Positions 46,450 to 54,243 of a stretch of 64,000 nt of DNA are shown here, in pieces; the first letter of the stretch is position 1; every line of letters starts with the position of its first letter. Location of the stretch: the NCBI GenBank assembly GCA_018000295.1, contig JAGNKE010000010.1:26553-90552 (forward strand). The letters run 5' to 3'. The position numbers were made by a program, and so were the translations under genes. The notes below the pieces were generated by a model that had not been told where the DNA came from, searched no databases, and saw nothing but the letters and a program-made list of their open reading frames with translations. The DNA comes from Alphaproteobacteria bacterium (GTDB lineage: Bacteria > Pseudomonadota > Alphaproteobacteria > Micavibrionales > Micavibrionaceae).

Positions 46450-47355
46450 ATGGGAAAGATTATAGAAGTGCATATGGTGGACGCCTTTACCAAAACGGTG
46501 AATGAAGGCAACAGGGCCGGAGTCGTGTTCGATGCGGACGGGCTGACGGCGGATGAAATGCAGCGCATAGCGGCCTTTGCCAACGTCTCGGAAACAGCCT
46601 TTGTCGTGGGGTCAAAGGACAAAGCCTCTCATGACGTCGAGGTAAGGTATTTCACCCCAACCAGTGAAGTGCCGATTTGCGGGCACGCCACGATCGCAAC
46701 GCATTTCCTGCGCGCCAAGAAATATGATCTGGGCGAAACGCGGGTTCTGGCCAAGACCGGAATTGGCGTCCTGCCCGTTGATATCGTCAGGGACGGCGCT
46801 GAGACGAAAGTCATCATGACGCAGGGAACGCCGGAAATGGGGGCCGTTCTATCGCAACCCCAAAAAGAAAGGTTATTGAAAGCGATGGGGATTTCCGAAG
46901 AGGATCTGGCGGAGAACCTGCCGGTTCAGGTGACGTCAACGGGCCATTCGAAAGTGATGATCCCTCTGCGTGATCAGGAGACCGTCCACAAAATATCCCC
47001 GGATCTGGAGGCGCTGAATCATCTAAGCCATGAAATTGATAGCGACGGCTTTTATATCTTCTCGATTGAGCAGGACGGACATCCCTATAAGACACATGGA
47101 CGGATGTTCGCCCCGGCGATCGGCATCGCCGAAGATCCGGTCACGGGCAACGCGAACGGGCCTGCGGGTTTATATCTAGCCCATCACGGTCTTCTGCAAT
47201 TTGATGAAAGCCTGAGCTATCAGGCCATCCAGGGAGAGGCGATGGGAAAGCCAGGAGTAGTCGAGGTCATGTTGAAGAAAGACGGGGGCGCAGTATCCTT
47301 GGTGCAGGTCGCCGGTACGGCGGTCGAAGCGCAGACCCTGACCTATGAGCTTTAG
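46450..47355 (+). CDS. PhzF-family isomerase-like protein
   Basis: A 301-residue member of the PhzF/diaminopimelate-epimerase fold family. The N-terminus has VDAFTKTVNEGNRAGVV and the catalytic Glu in NVSETAFV; CGHATIATHFL and DPVTGNANGPAGLYL are the conserved glycine-rich loops. Substrate unknown; most family members are not phenazine enzymes. Divergent from the LysR gene, which likely regulates it. Confidence 0.9.
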   Translation: MGKIIEVHMVDAFTKTVNEGNRAGVVFDADGLTADEMQRIAAFANVSETAFVVGSKDKASHDVEVRYFTPTSEVPICGHATIATHFLRAKKYDLGETRVLAKTGIGVLPVDIVRDGAETKVIMTQGTPEMGAVLSQPQKERLLKAMGISEEDLAENLPVQVTSTGHSKVMIPLRDQETVHKISPDLEALNHLSHEIDSDGFYIFSIEQDGHPYKTHGRMFAPAIGIAEDPVTGNANGPAGLYLAHHGLLQFDESLSYQAIQGEAMGKPGVVEVMLKKDGGAVSLVQVAGTAVEAQTLTYEL

Positions 47356-47367
47356 GAGCAATTCAGA

Positions 47368-47391
47368 ATTTTATAAAGCCTCAAAATCCAG
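47368..47391. repeat. 24-bp direct repeat, right copy
   Basis: Identical to 45420-45443. It forms the actual 3' end of nadC (minus strand). Confidence 0.9.
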
Positions 47392-48231
47392 ACCGATATC
47401 GAGCGCGGGGGCGGAGTGGGTGAGCGCCCCGGCGGAGATGTAATCCACCCCCGTCTCGGCAATCGCCTTGACGGTGTCAAGCGAAACGCCGCCCGAGGCT
47501 TCGGTCACCAGCACTCTGTTGACTGTTTTCACGGCTTTTTTCAGGTCGGGCAGGGCAAAATTATCGAACATCACCACATCGACGCCGCTGTGCTGTTTCT
47601 GAAACGCCAGAACCTCGTCAAGCTGCGCCAGAGTATCGACCTCGATCTCCACCCGCACCATGTGGCCGGAATTCTGCTGCGCCAGCCGCAAAGCATTCTC
47701 GATCCCGCCCGCAACGGCGATGTGGTTGTCCTTAATCAGGATCGCATCGTCCAGCCCGAAACGGTGGTTTGTCCCGCCGCCCATTCGCACCGCGTATTTT
47801 TGCAGCGCCCGCAACCCGGCCAGCGTCTTGCGCGTATCGCAGATTTTGGCGTTCGTTTTCCGCACGGCCTCGACATACTGGTGCGTCAGCGTCGCGATGC
47901 CGGACAGATGAATCAGGAAATTCAGCGCCACCCGCTCAGCAGCCAGAATCCCGGAAGCCTCGCCCGTAATGGTGGCGATGACCTGTCCCGCCTTGAGCCG
48001 CGCCCCGTCCTGCACCTCAAAATCGATGACGGCATCCGGCATACACAGGGCAAAGGCCAGGATCGCCGGCCCCGTTCCGGCCAGAACCCCGGATTTCCGT
48101 GCCATCAGAACGGCCCGCGCCTGCGTTCCCGGCGCGACCACGGCCTTTGAGGTAATGTCGTGCCCGTGCCCCAGATCCTCCTCCAGCGCAGCGCGGACGG
48201 TCTTTTCAAGCAGCAGGGGCGAAAGCTCCAT
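47371..48231 (-). CDS. nadC: Nicotinate-nucleotide pyrophosphorylase (quinolinate PRTase)
   Basis: A 286-residue enzyme that turns quinolinate and PRPP into nicotinate mononucleotide. Family motifs include EDLGHGHDITS near the start, the substrate Arg/Lys stretch TRKTLAGLRALQKYAVRMGGG with HRFGLDDAILIKDNH, and VMFDNFALPDLKKAV. It is transcribed after nadA, 75 bp upstream. nadB is not in the window. Confidence 0.95.
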   Translation of the reverse strand: MELSPLLLEKTVRAALEEDLGHGHDITSKAVVAPGTQARAVLMARKSGVLAGTGPAILAFALCMPDAVIDFEVQDGARLKAGQVIATITGEASGILAAERVALNFLIHLSGIATLTHQYVEAVRKTNAKICDTRKTLAGLRALQKYAVRMGGGTNHRFGLDDAILIKDNHIAVAGGIENALRLAQQNSGHMVRVEIEVDTLAQLDEVLAFQKQHSGVDVVMFDNFALPDLKKAVKTVNRVLVTEASGGVSLDTVKAIAETGVDYISAGALTHSAPALDIGLDFEAL

Positions 48232-48305
48232 GGAACGGCATCCTTGTGTTATCTAAGGATGTTCTAACATAAAGATATGTGAAAACAAATGGTTAAGGGC
48301 TGTGT

Positions 48306-49316
48306 TTAGCTGAGTTCCAGCATCCGCAGCACAGATTTCTTGGCCCGCGCCGAAATCTCGGGGTCGATCGTGACCTCAGGCCCCTCGGTTTGCAAAGCCT
48401 TGAGGATTTTTGGCAGGGTGATCCGCTTCATATGCGGGCACATCTGGCAGGTGCCGATCATTTCGACGTTCGGGTTCGCGGCCGCGATGTTATCGCTCAT
48501 CGAACATTCGGTCATCAGCATGGCGCGTTTGGGCTGCTTGTCCTTGATGAAGACATCCATCTGTGCGGTCGAACCGGAATAATCGGATTCCGCGATCACT
48601 TCCGGCGGGCATTCCGGATGCGCCAGCACCACGATGTTATCGTAGCGTGAACGCATATCCTTGATATCCTTGGGCGTAAAACGCTCATGCACCATGCAGG
48701 TGCCTTCCCAGTAAATGATTTTGACATCCGTGGCCGCCGCGACGTTCTGCGCCAGATATTTATCCGGCGTCATGATCACCGTGTCATGCCCCAGCTTGCC
48801 GAGCGCATTCACGATCTTCAGCGCGTTGGAGGAGGTGCAGCACACATCCGACTCCGCCTTCACATCGGCAGAGGTATTGACGTAAGTCACCACGGGAATC
48901 CCCGGATATTTTTCTTTCAGCGCCCGCACATCCGCGCCCGTGATGGATTCCGACAGCGAACACCCGGCCAGCTTGTCGGGAATGATCACCTTTTTCTCCG
49001 GGCAGAGAATTTTCGAGGTCTCCGCCATGAAATGCACACCGCACTGGATGATGAGGTCGGCGTCCGTCTTCGCCGCCTCCTGCGCGAGCTTGAGTGAGTC
49101 GCCGACAATATCGCCCACGCCGAAGAAAATATCCGGCGTCATATAGTTATGCGCCAGGATGACGGCGTTCTTTTCTTTTTTCAGACGGTTGATTTCGTAG
49201 ACATAGGGGGCCAGAGATTGCCAATGGTCCTTCGCGTAATGGCGGGACAGCGTTTGATAGACTGTTTCCGTTGCCGCTGCGACTTCTGGCGTGTAGTCCA
49301 AGCGCTGCGTTTCCAT
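48306..49316 (-). CDS. nadA: Quinolinate synthase A
   Basis: A 336-residue iron-sulfur enzyme that condenses iminoaspartate with dihydroxyacetone phosphate. The three 4Fe-4S ligands are probably in IIQCGVHFM, SDVCCTSSNAL and GTCQMCPHMK. Other conserved pieces are ILAHNYMTPDI and GCSLSESITGADV. First gene of the nadA-nadC pair. Confidence 0.95.
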   Translation of the reverse strand: METQRLDYTPEVAAATETVYQTLSRHYAKDHWQSLAPYVYEINRLKKEKNAVILAHNYMTPDIFFGVGDIVGDSLKLAQEAAKTDADLIIQCGVHFMAETSKILCPEKKVIIPDKLAGCSLSESITGADVRALKEKYPGIPVVTYVNTSADVKAESDVCCTSSNALKIVNALGKLGHDTVIMTPDKYLAQNVAAATDVKIIYWEGTCMVHERFTPKDIKDMRSRYDNIVVLAHPECPPEVIAESDYSGSTAQMDVFIKDKQPKRAMLMTECSMSDNIAAANPNVEMIGTCQMCPHMKRITLPKILKALQTEGPEVTIDPEISARAKKSVLRMLELS

Positions 49317-49383
49317 GGTTTTAACCTTAACAGAATGGCAATAAAGACGCTATATTTCATATTCGTACGCAGAGGTCAAGAAA

Positions 49384-50718
49384 GTGACGGATTTATTTAC
49401 GCAAAAGACAGAAAAGATGGCGGGAAAAGCCGGGGAGAAAGCCGGCCCACGGCCCTTGGCCGACCGCCTTCGCCCCGCGGAACTGGGCGATGTGGTGGGG
49501 CAGGATCATCTGCTCGGCCCCGGCGGCCCCTTGCGAAAAATGGCCGACTCGGGGGTTTTAGCCTCCATGATCCTCTGGGGGCCGCCCGGTTGCGGCAAGA
49601 CAACGCTCGCCCGCATCCTCGCCCGACACAGCGGCCTGCATTTCGAGCAGATATCGGCGATCTTCAGCGGCGTAGCCGAGCTGCGCCGAGTGTTCGACTC
49701 GGCCCGAATCCGGCATCAGAACGGGCAGGGGACATTGCTGTTCGTGGATGAGATTCACCGCTTTAATAAATCGCAGCAGGATGCGTTCCTGCCCGTGATG
49801 GAGGACGGCACGATCACTCTGATCGGCGCGACCACGGAAAACCCGTCCTTCGAACTCAATGCCGCGCTGCTTTCCCGCGCGCAGGTGTTCGTTCTCAAAC
49901 GGCTTGATGAGTCCGCGCTGGACTCGCTCATTGAACGCGCCGAAAAAGAAGCCGGAGAAAAACTTCCCCTCACACCTGAAGCCCGCGATCTGCTGAAGAC
50001 TCTCGCCGACGGCGACGGGCGCTATATCCTCTCCATGACCGAGCAGATGTTCGCGCAATCAGCAAAAAACAAAACGGAAATCGACCCAAAGGCGCTTCTG
50101 GAGTTGGTCCAGCGCCGCGCACCCCTCTATGACAAGGGCGACGACGCGCACTACAATCTCATCTCAGCGCTGCATAAAACCGTACGCGGATCGGATGCCG
50201 ACGCGGCGCTTTACTGGTTTGCACGGATGCTGGCGGGCGGGGAAGACCCGCGCTATATCGCCCGCCGCATGGTCCGCATGGCCGTGGAGGATATCGGCCT
50301 CGCCGAGCCGCAGGCGCTGCAAACAACGCTCGCCGCGTGGGAGGCTTATGAAAGGCTGGGCAGCCCGGAGGGTGAACTGGCGCTGGCGCAGGCGCTGGTG
50401 TTCCTCGCCACCGCCCCGAAGTCGAACGCCGCCTACACCGCTTACAAATCCGCGCAGAAAGCGGCGAAGGAAACCGGCTCCCTCATGCCGCCCAAGCATA
50501 TCCTGAACGCCCCCACGAAACTGATGAAAACCGAAGGCTACGGCGCGGGATACGCCTACGACCACGACGCGCCGGACTCCTTCAGCGGCCAGAACTATTT
50601 CCCCGACGGCATGAAGCGCGAGGAATTTTACAAACCCGTCGAGCGCGGCTTCGAACGCGAGATCAAAAAGCGCCTTGAGTACTGGAGCAAGCTCCGCAGC
50701 GAACGCGGGGGGAAATAA
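49384..50718 (+). CDS. rarA: Replication-associated recombination protein RarA (MgsA)
   Basis: A 444-residue AAA+ ATPase related to clamp loaders that acts at stalled replication forks. Walker A GPPGCGKTTLA (about 63-73), Walker B LLFVDEIHRFNK, and sensor region TTENPSFELN. The C-terminal oligomerisation domain includes GYGAGYAYDHDAP. Start is GTG. The last codons (SKLRSERGGK) and their DNA recur three times downstream at the junctions of the tandem array. Confidence 0.95.
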   Translation: MTDLFTQKTEKMAGKAGEKAGPRPLADRLRPAELGDVVGQDHLLGPGGPLRKMADSGVLASMILWGPPGCGKTTLARILARHSGLHFEQISAIFSGVAELRRVFDSARIRHQNGQGTLLFVDEIHRFNKSQQDAFLPVMEDGTITLIGATTENPSFELNAALLSRAQVFVLKRLDESALDSLIERAEKEAGEKLPLTPEARDLLKTLADGDGRYILSMTEQMFAQSAKNKTEIDPKALLELVQRRAPLYDKGDDAHYNLISALHKTVRGSDADAALYWFARMLAGGEDPRYIARRMVRMAVEDIGLAEPQALQTTLAAWEAYERLGSPEGELALAQALVFLATAPKSNAAYTAYKSAQKAAKETGSLMPPKHILNAPTKLMKTEGYGAGYAYDHDAPDSFSGQNYFPDGMKREEFYKPVERGFEREIKKRLEYWSKLRSERGGK

Positions 50719-50720
50719 GA

Positions 50721-51431
50721 ATGAAAGTGAAAAAAATTTCTATGAAATTTCTCATTTTTTTTGGTCTCCTGATCGGTTCGCTCGTACTATGGAACGCAAA
50801 TCACCCCTCAGGGACGTGGCGCTACAAGGTGACGGTGGAGATTGAAACACCGGAAGGCGTAAAAAGTGGCTCTGCAATCCGCCAGCTTTCGCTAGGTACA
50901 CCGTTAATCGATTTTCCCGATGTCGGAAACCCCGCAAGCATAAAGGGTGAAGCTGTGGTGGTTGATCTGGGCAAGCGCGGAATAGTCTTTGCGCTTTTGT
51001 CTGATCAGTCATGGCAAAATGGCTTATACCAAGCCTTTCCGACTAAAGGTCCGTCAAGTGCACAGGGTATTCTTCATTACAAGAAGACCCTCAAGCCAGG
51101 GATGAAGGGCACATGGGAAGAGTGGCGCCCGCGTTTCGTAATGTTCAAAGATATCAAAGATCCAAAGAGCATCACGTTGATATATTCACAAAGCTACAGC
51201 CGTGAAGCGAGAGGATTTGTCACTGAAGATCACTTCACAGAACTGCTCGGAGAAGGCGCAGAACTCAAGCAAATTACGGTCGAAATTACCGATGAACCTG
51301 TGACGTGGGCGATTGAGAAAATTTTGCCATGGTTGCCAGAAGTTTTAATGTCAAACATTGATGGAACGTCTGTTTCAATGAAAAACGATTTGTCAAACAC
51401 TCTGCACGGCGGCCATTTTAAGAAAGGTTAA
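50721..51431 (+). CDS. Array protein A (membrane-anchored, founder copy)
   Basis: A 236-residue protein starting two bases after rarA. An N-terminal signal-anchor helix (about 8-24) is followed by SGTWRYKVTVEIETPEGVKSG, a beta-rich region, and the conserved TDEPVTWAIEKILPWLPE near residue 200. The tail ends in LHGGHFKKG. Homologous to copies B-D but clearly diverged from them, about half identical by eye. Likely exported to the inner-membrane face of the periplasm. The family is widespread but uncharacterised as far as I know. Confidence 0.75.
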   Translation: MKVKKISMKFLIFFGLLIGSLVLWNANHPSGTWRYKVTVEIETPEGVKSGSAIRQLSLGTPLIDFPDVGNPASIKGEAVVVDLGKRGIVFALLSDQSWQNGLYQAFPTKGPSSAQGILHYKKTLKPGMKGTWEEWRPRFVMFKDIKDPKSITLIYSQSYSREARGFVTEDHFTELLGEGAELKQITVEITDEPVTWAIEKILPWLPEVLMSNIDGTSVSMKNDLSNTLHGGHFKKG

Positions 51432-51436
51432 TCGAC

Positions 51437-51628
51437 ATGACTATAAATGGTAATTTATTCAAAGCAATATTAGCTATGGATTCTTACAATCGTGGATATG
51501 ATGGGGCAGTTCAACTGGATGTTGTTCTAAATTCTACGAAAATCGGAGATGCAACAATAATAGCTGCAAGAGGGCAACCTGACGCACAAGCTATCGGCTT
51601 TTACGCTCTGGCCTATGACTATGAATGA
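51437..51628 (+). CDS. Short protein resembling the N-terminus of lipase-like proteins
   Basis: A 63-residue protein, five bases after array protein A. It reads LFKAILAMDSYNRGYDG and ends AIGFYALAYDYE. I recall this start and FYAxAY pattern from large alphaproteobacterial lipase-like proteins, where an alpha/beta-hydrolase domain would follow, so it may be a truncated remnant, or an independent small gene. A 13-codon version is left after each of copies B, C and D. Confidence 0.45.
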   Translation: MTINGNLFKAILAMDSYNRGYDGAVQLDVVLNSTKIGDATIIAARGQPDAQAIGFYALAYDYE

Positions 51629-51660
51629 GAGAATTTTTAACTTTTAGCCATAGACTGAAT

Positions 51661-51720
51661 ATGACCCGCAAGAAAACCAAAGCCCGCAAACTCCGCTCCG
51701 AACGCGGGGGGAAATCGTGA
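51661..51720 (+). pseudogene. Fusion remnant: ArfA-like start joined to rarA end (1)
   Basis: Translates as MTRKKTKARKLRSERGGKS. The first ten residues equal those of the ArfA-like gene at the array end; the next eight equal the C-terminus of RarA. The stop overlaps the ATG of copy B, so it might act as a leader. Confidence 0.75.
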
Positions 51721-52442
51721 TGAAAGTGAAAAAGGTTTCTATGAAATTCCTTGTAGTTTTTGGCCTGCTGTTTGGCTCCTTCGTCTTCTGGAAAACCAAT
51801 TTCCCCTCAGGGACATGGCGCTACAAGGTGATTGTTGAGATTGAAACACCCGAAGGGATCAAAAGCGGGTATGCGGTGCGGGAGGTCACAGCGGTCACGC
51901 AGCCGAGTATTACGCCGGAAACGCACCCTGTCACTTATGGTGTCATCGGCGAAGCCGTAGCGATTGATCTGGGGGACCGCGGCGTTGCATTTGCGTTACT
52001 GGGTTATACGGAAGTCTTCAAGGCCTTTCCGAAGGAGGCGAAGACCACAAAGGAATTCATACAATACTACAGCAACCTGCCCGTCGGCCAAAAAGCGGTA
52101 TTAACCAGCGCTCACCCGCAAATCGTCACCTTTACGGATATCAACGACCCGCTCACCGTCAAGATGGTGCTGGGCAGCCGTTTTAACGTCAAGAAACAGG
52201 ATCTTGATCCGGTGAATGACTTTGAAGCGCTGTTCGGTCAGGGCGTCACATTGAAACAAGTGATCATCGAGATCACCGATGAGCCGGTGACCTGGGACAT
52301 TGAAAAGTGGCTGCCGTGGTTAGATAGAATTAATGGTGGCTATTTGGACGGAGCCTTTTTAGGTGGCGGCCCCGAACTATCCAATATCTTAGATGGCGAA
52401 CATTTTAAAAGGGAAAGCAAATACAAAAAAGAGAGGAAATAA
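51720..52442 (+). CDS. Array protein B
   Basis: A 240-residue protein with a signal-anchor helix (about 7-25) and the same periplasmic core as copies C and D. Residues up to EKWLPWL (near 204) are identical to copy C. The tail (DRINGGYLDGAFLGGG, then ILDGEHFKRE) differs from C and ends in extra Lys/Glu residues. The start ATG overlaps the stop of the leader-like remnant (TGATG), and a GTG just before it is a possible alternative. Confidence 0.75.
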   Translation: MKVKKVSMKFLVVFGLLFGSFVFWKTNFPSGTWRYKVIVEIETPEGIKSGYAVREVTAVTQPSITPETHPVTYGVIGEAVAIDLGDRGVAFALLGYTEVFKAFPKEAKTTKEFIQYYSNLPVGQKAVLTSAHPQIVTFTDINDPLTVKMVLGSRFNVKKQDLDPVNDFEALFGQGVTLKQVIIEITDEPVTWDIEKWLPWLDRINGGYLDGAFLGGGPELSNILDGEHFKRESKYKKERK

Positions 52443-52483
52443 TGGATAACAGGCTTTTTAACGCGATATTGTCGATGGATTAA
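52442..52483 (+). pseudogene. 13-codon remnant of lipase-like frame (1)
   Basis: MDNRLFNAILSMD and stop, matching the start of the 63-residue protein (LFKAILAMD). The first base overlaps the stop of copy B. The frame ends exactly where the fuller copy reads SYNRGY, so an internal deletion is likely. Confidence 0.65.
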
Positions 52484-52484
52484 T

Positions 52485-52544
52485 ATGACCCGCAAGAAAA
52501 CCAAAGCCCGCAAGCTCCGCAGCGAACGCGGGGGGAAATCGTGA
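52485..52544 (+). pseudogene. Fusion remnant: ArfA-like start joined to rarA end (2)
   Basis: Same 19 residues as the first remnant. Here the DNA matches the rarA 3' end through CTCCGCAGCGAACGCG, closer to rarA than remnant 1, which has CTCCGCTCC. Confidence 0.75.
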
Positions 52545-53248
52545 TGAAAGTGAAAAAGGTTTCTATGAAATTCCTTGTAGTTTTTGGCCTGCTGTTTGGC
52601 TCCTTCGTCTTCTGGAAAACCAATTTCCCCTCAGGGACATGGCGCTACAAGGTGATTGTTGAGATTGAAACACCCGAAGGGATCAAAAGCGGGTATGCGG
52701 TGCGGGAGGTCACAGCGGTCACGCAGCCGAGTATTACGCCGGAAACGCACCCTGTCACTTATGGTGTCATCGGCGAAGCCGTAGCGATTGATCTGGGGGA
52801 CCGCGGCGTTGCGTTCGCGTTACTGGGTTATACGGAAGTCTTCAAGGCCTTTCCGAAGGAAGCGAAGACCACAAAGGAATTCATACAATACTACAGCAAT
52901 CTGCCCGTCGGCCAAAAGGCGGTATTAACCAGCGCTCACCCGCAGATCGTCACCTTTACGGATATCAATGACCCGCTCACCGTCAAGATGGTGCTGGGCA
53001 GCCGTTTTAATGTCAAGAAACAGGATCTTGATCCGGTGAATGATTTTGAAGCGCTGTTCGGTCAGGGCGTCACATTGAAACAAGTGATCATCGAGATCAC
53101 CGATGAGCCGGTGACCTGGGACATTGAAAAATGGCTGCCGTGGTTGCCTGAACGGAAAAAGGGAAGTCTGGATGGTCGATTAGGTACATTTTCAGACGAT
53201 TTAGCAAGCATTTTGGATTATGGATATTTTAAAAGGGGAGGCCAATAA
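52544..53248 (+). CDS. Array protein C
   Basis: A 234-residue protein, identical to copy B to about residue 204, where the DNA differs only at a few silent sites. The tail (PERKKGSLDGRLGTFSDDL, then ILDYGYFKRGGQ) resembles that of founder A more than B or D in the shared Pro-Glu, Asp-Gly and Asp-Leu positions. Same signal anchor and overlapping start. Confidence 0.75.
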   Translation: MKVKKVSMKFLVVFGLLFGSFVFWKTNFPSGTWRYKVIVEIETPEGIKSGYAVREVTAVTQPSITPETHPVTYGVIGEAVAIDLGDRGVAFALLGYTEVFKAFPKEAKTTKEFIQYYSNLPVGQKAVLTSAHPQIVTFTDINDPLTVKMVLGSRFNVKKQDLDPVNDFEALFGQGVTLKQVIIEITDEPVTWDIEKWLPWLPERKKGSLDGRLGTFSDDLASILDYGYFKRGGQ

Positions 53249-53289
53249 TGGATAACAGGCTTTTTAACGCGATATTGTCGATCGATTAA
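53248..53289 (+). pseudogene. 13-codon remnant of lipase-like frame (2)
   Basis: MDNRLFNAILSID and stop; one codon differs from the other two remnants. It overlaps the stop of copy C by one base. Confidence 0.65.
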
Positions 53290-53290
53290 T

Positions 53291-53350
53291 ATGACCCGCA
53301 AGAAAACCAAAGCCCGCAAGCTCCGCAGCGAACGCGGGGGGAAATCGTGA
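53291..53350 (+). pseudogene. Fusion remnant: ArfA-like start joined to rarA end (3)
   Basis: Same peptide as remnants 1 and 2; its stop overlaps the ATG of copy D. Confidence 0.75.
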
Positions 53351-54048
53351 TGAAAATGAAAAAGGTTTCTATGAAATTACTCGTATTCTTGGGTCTGCTG
53401 TTCGGTTCCTTCGTCTTCTGGAATACCAATTTCCCCTCAGGGACATGGCGCTACAAGGTGATTGTTGAGATTGAAACGCCCGAAGGGATAAAAAGCGGGT
53501 ATGCGGTGCGGGAGGTCACAGCGGTCACGCAGCCGAGTATTACGCCGGAGACGCACCCTGTCACTTATGGTGTTATCGGCGAAGCCGTAGCGATTGATCT
53601 GGGGGACCGCGGCGTTGCGTTCGCGTTACTGGGTTATACGGAAGTCTTCAAGGCCTTTCCGAAGGAGGCGAAGACCACAAAGGAATTCATAGAATACTAC
53701 AGCAATCTGCCCGTCGGCCAAAAGGCGGTATTAACCAACGCCCACCCGCAGATCGTCACCTTTACGGATATCAATGACCCGCTCACCGTCAAGATGGTGC
53801 TGGGCAGCCGTTTTAATGTCAAGAAACAGGATCTCGATCCGGTGAATGATTTTGAAGCGCTGTTCGGTCAGGGCGTCACATTGAAACAAGTGATCATCGA
53901 GATCACCGATGAGCCGGTGACCTGGGACATTGAAAAGTGGCTGCCGTGGTTAGATGATCTCAATGGACACTATTTGCATGGTGGTAGTACATCAAGAAAC
54001 GCGCCTTTGGGATTAGAAGCTGGAAATTTTAAAAGAGGAAATAAATAA
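53350..54048 (+). CDS. Array protein D
   Basis: A 232-residue protein. The core differs from B and C at only a few residues, mostly in the signal anchor (KLLVFLGLLFG, WNTNF) and at two sites in the middle. The tail (DDLNGHYLHGGSTSRNAPLG, then EAGNFKRGNK) is distinct but keeps the LNG-YL-G pattern of copy B. Last member of the array. Confidence 0.75.
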   Translation: MKMKKVSMKLLVFLGLLFGSFVFWNTNFPSGTWRYKVIVEIETPEGIKSGYAVREVTAVTQPSITPETHPVTYGVIGEAVAIDLGDRGVAFALLGYTEVFKAFPKEAKTTKEFIEYYSNLPVGQKAVLTNAHPQIVTFTDINDPLTVKMVLGSRFNVKKQDLDPVNDFEALFGQGVTLKQVIIEITDEPVTWDIEKWLPWLDDLNGHYLHGGSTSRNAPLGLEAGNFKRGNK

Positions 54049-54089
54049 TGGATAACAGGCTTTTTAACGCGATATTGTCGATGGATTAA
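54048..54089 (+). pseudogene. 13-codon remnant of lipase-like frame (3)
   Basis: MDNRLFNAILSMD and stop, identical to remnant 1. It precedes the full ArfA-like gene by one base. Confidence 0.65.
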
Positions 54090-54090
54090 T

Positions 54091-54243
54091 ATGACCCGCA
54101 AGAAAACCAAAGCCCGCAAACGCCGCAGCGCCGTGGCCAAAGACCTCCATACGCCCAAATACCGCCCGCGAGTCGTAAAGCTGAAGACTCTCTACAGCCG
54201 GAAGAAGGAAAAGCCGGAAATTCAGGAGGAGGGAGAAGCCTGA
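54091..54243 (+). CDS. Small ArfA-like protein (candidate alternative ribosome-rescue factor)
   Basis: A 50-residue basic protein. The segment AVAKDLHTPKYRPRVVKLK then YSRKK lines up with the functional core of E. coli ArfA as I recall it (LLHDPLFRQRVEKNKKGKG, SYMRKGK), sharing Leu-His, Pro, an aromatic, Arg-x-Arg-Val and the basic run. ArfA recruits RF2 to ribosomes stalled without a stop codon. The call is by motif only. Its 5' end was copied into the three array junctions. Its 3' end overlaps the EamA gene by 22 bp, tail to tail. Confidence 0.5.
   Translation: MTRKKTKARKRRSAVAKDLHTPKYRPRVVKLKTLYSRKKEKPEIQEEGEA

Larger units (their letters stand above)
51661..54090. repeat. Tandem array of three units (824, 806 and 800 bp)
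   Basis: Units start at 51661, 52485 and 53291. Each holds a 19-codon ArfA/RarA fusion remnant, one array protein gene, and a 13-codon remnant of the lipase-like frame. The coding cores are nearly identical; most change is at the end of each array gene. A fourth, diverged founder set (rarA end to 51660) lies upstream. Confidence 0.92.

Noticed and set aside
51661..54090. Regular repeats considered as a CRISPR or prophage region
   Set aside because: The units are 800 bp coding repeats, not short repeats with spacers, and no phage or Cas genes are present.
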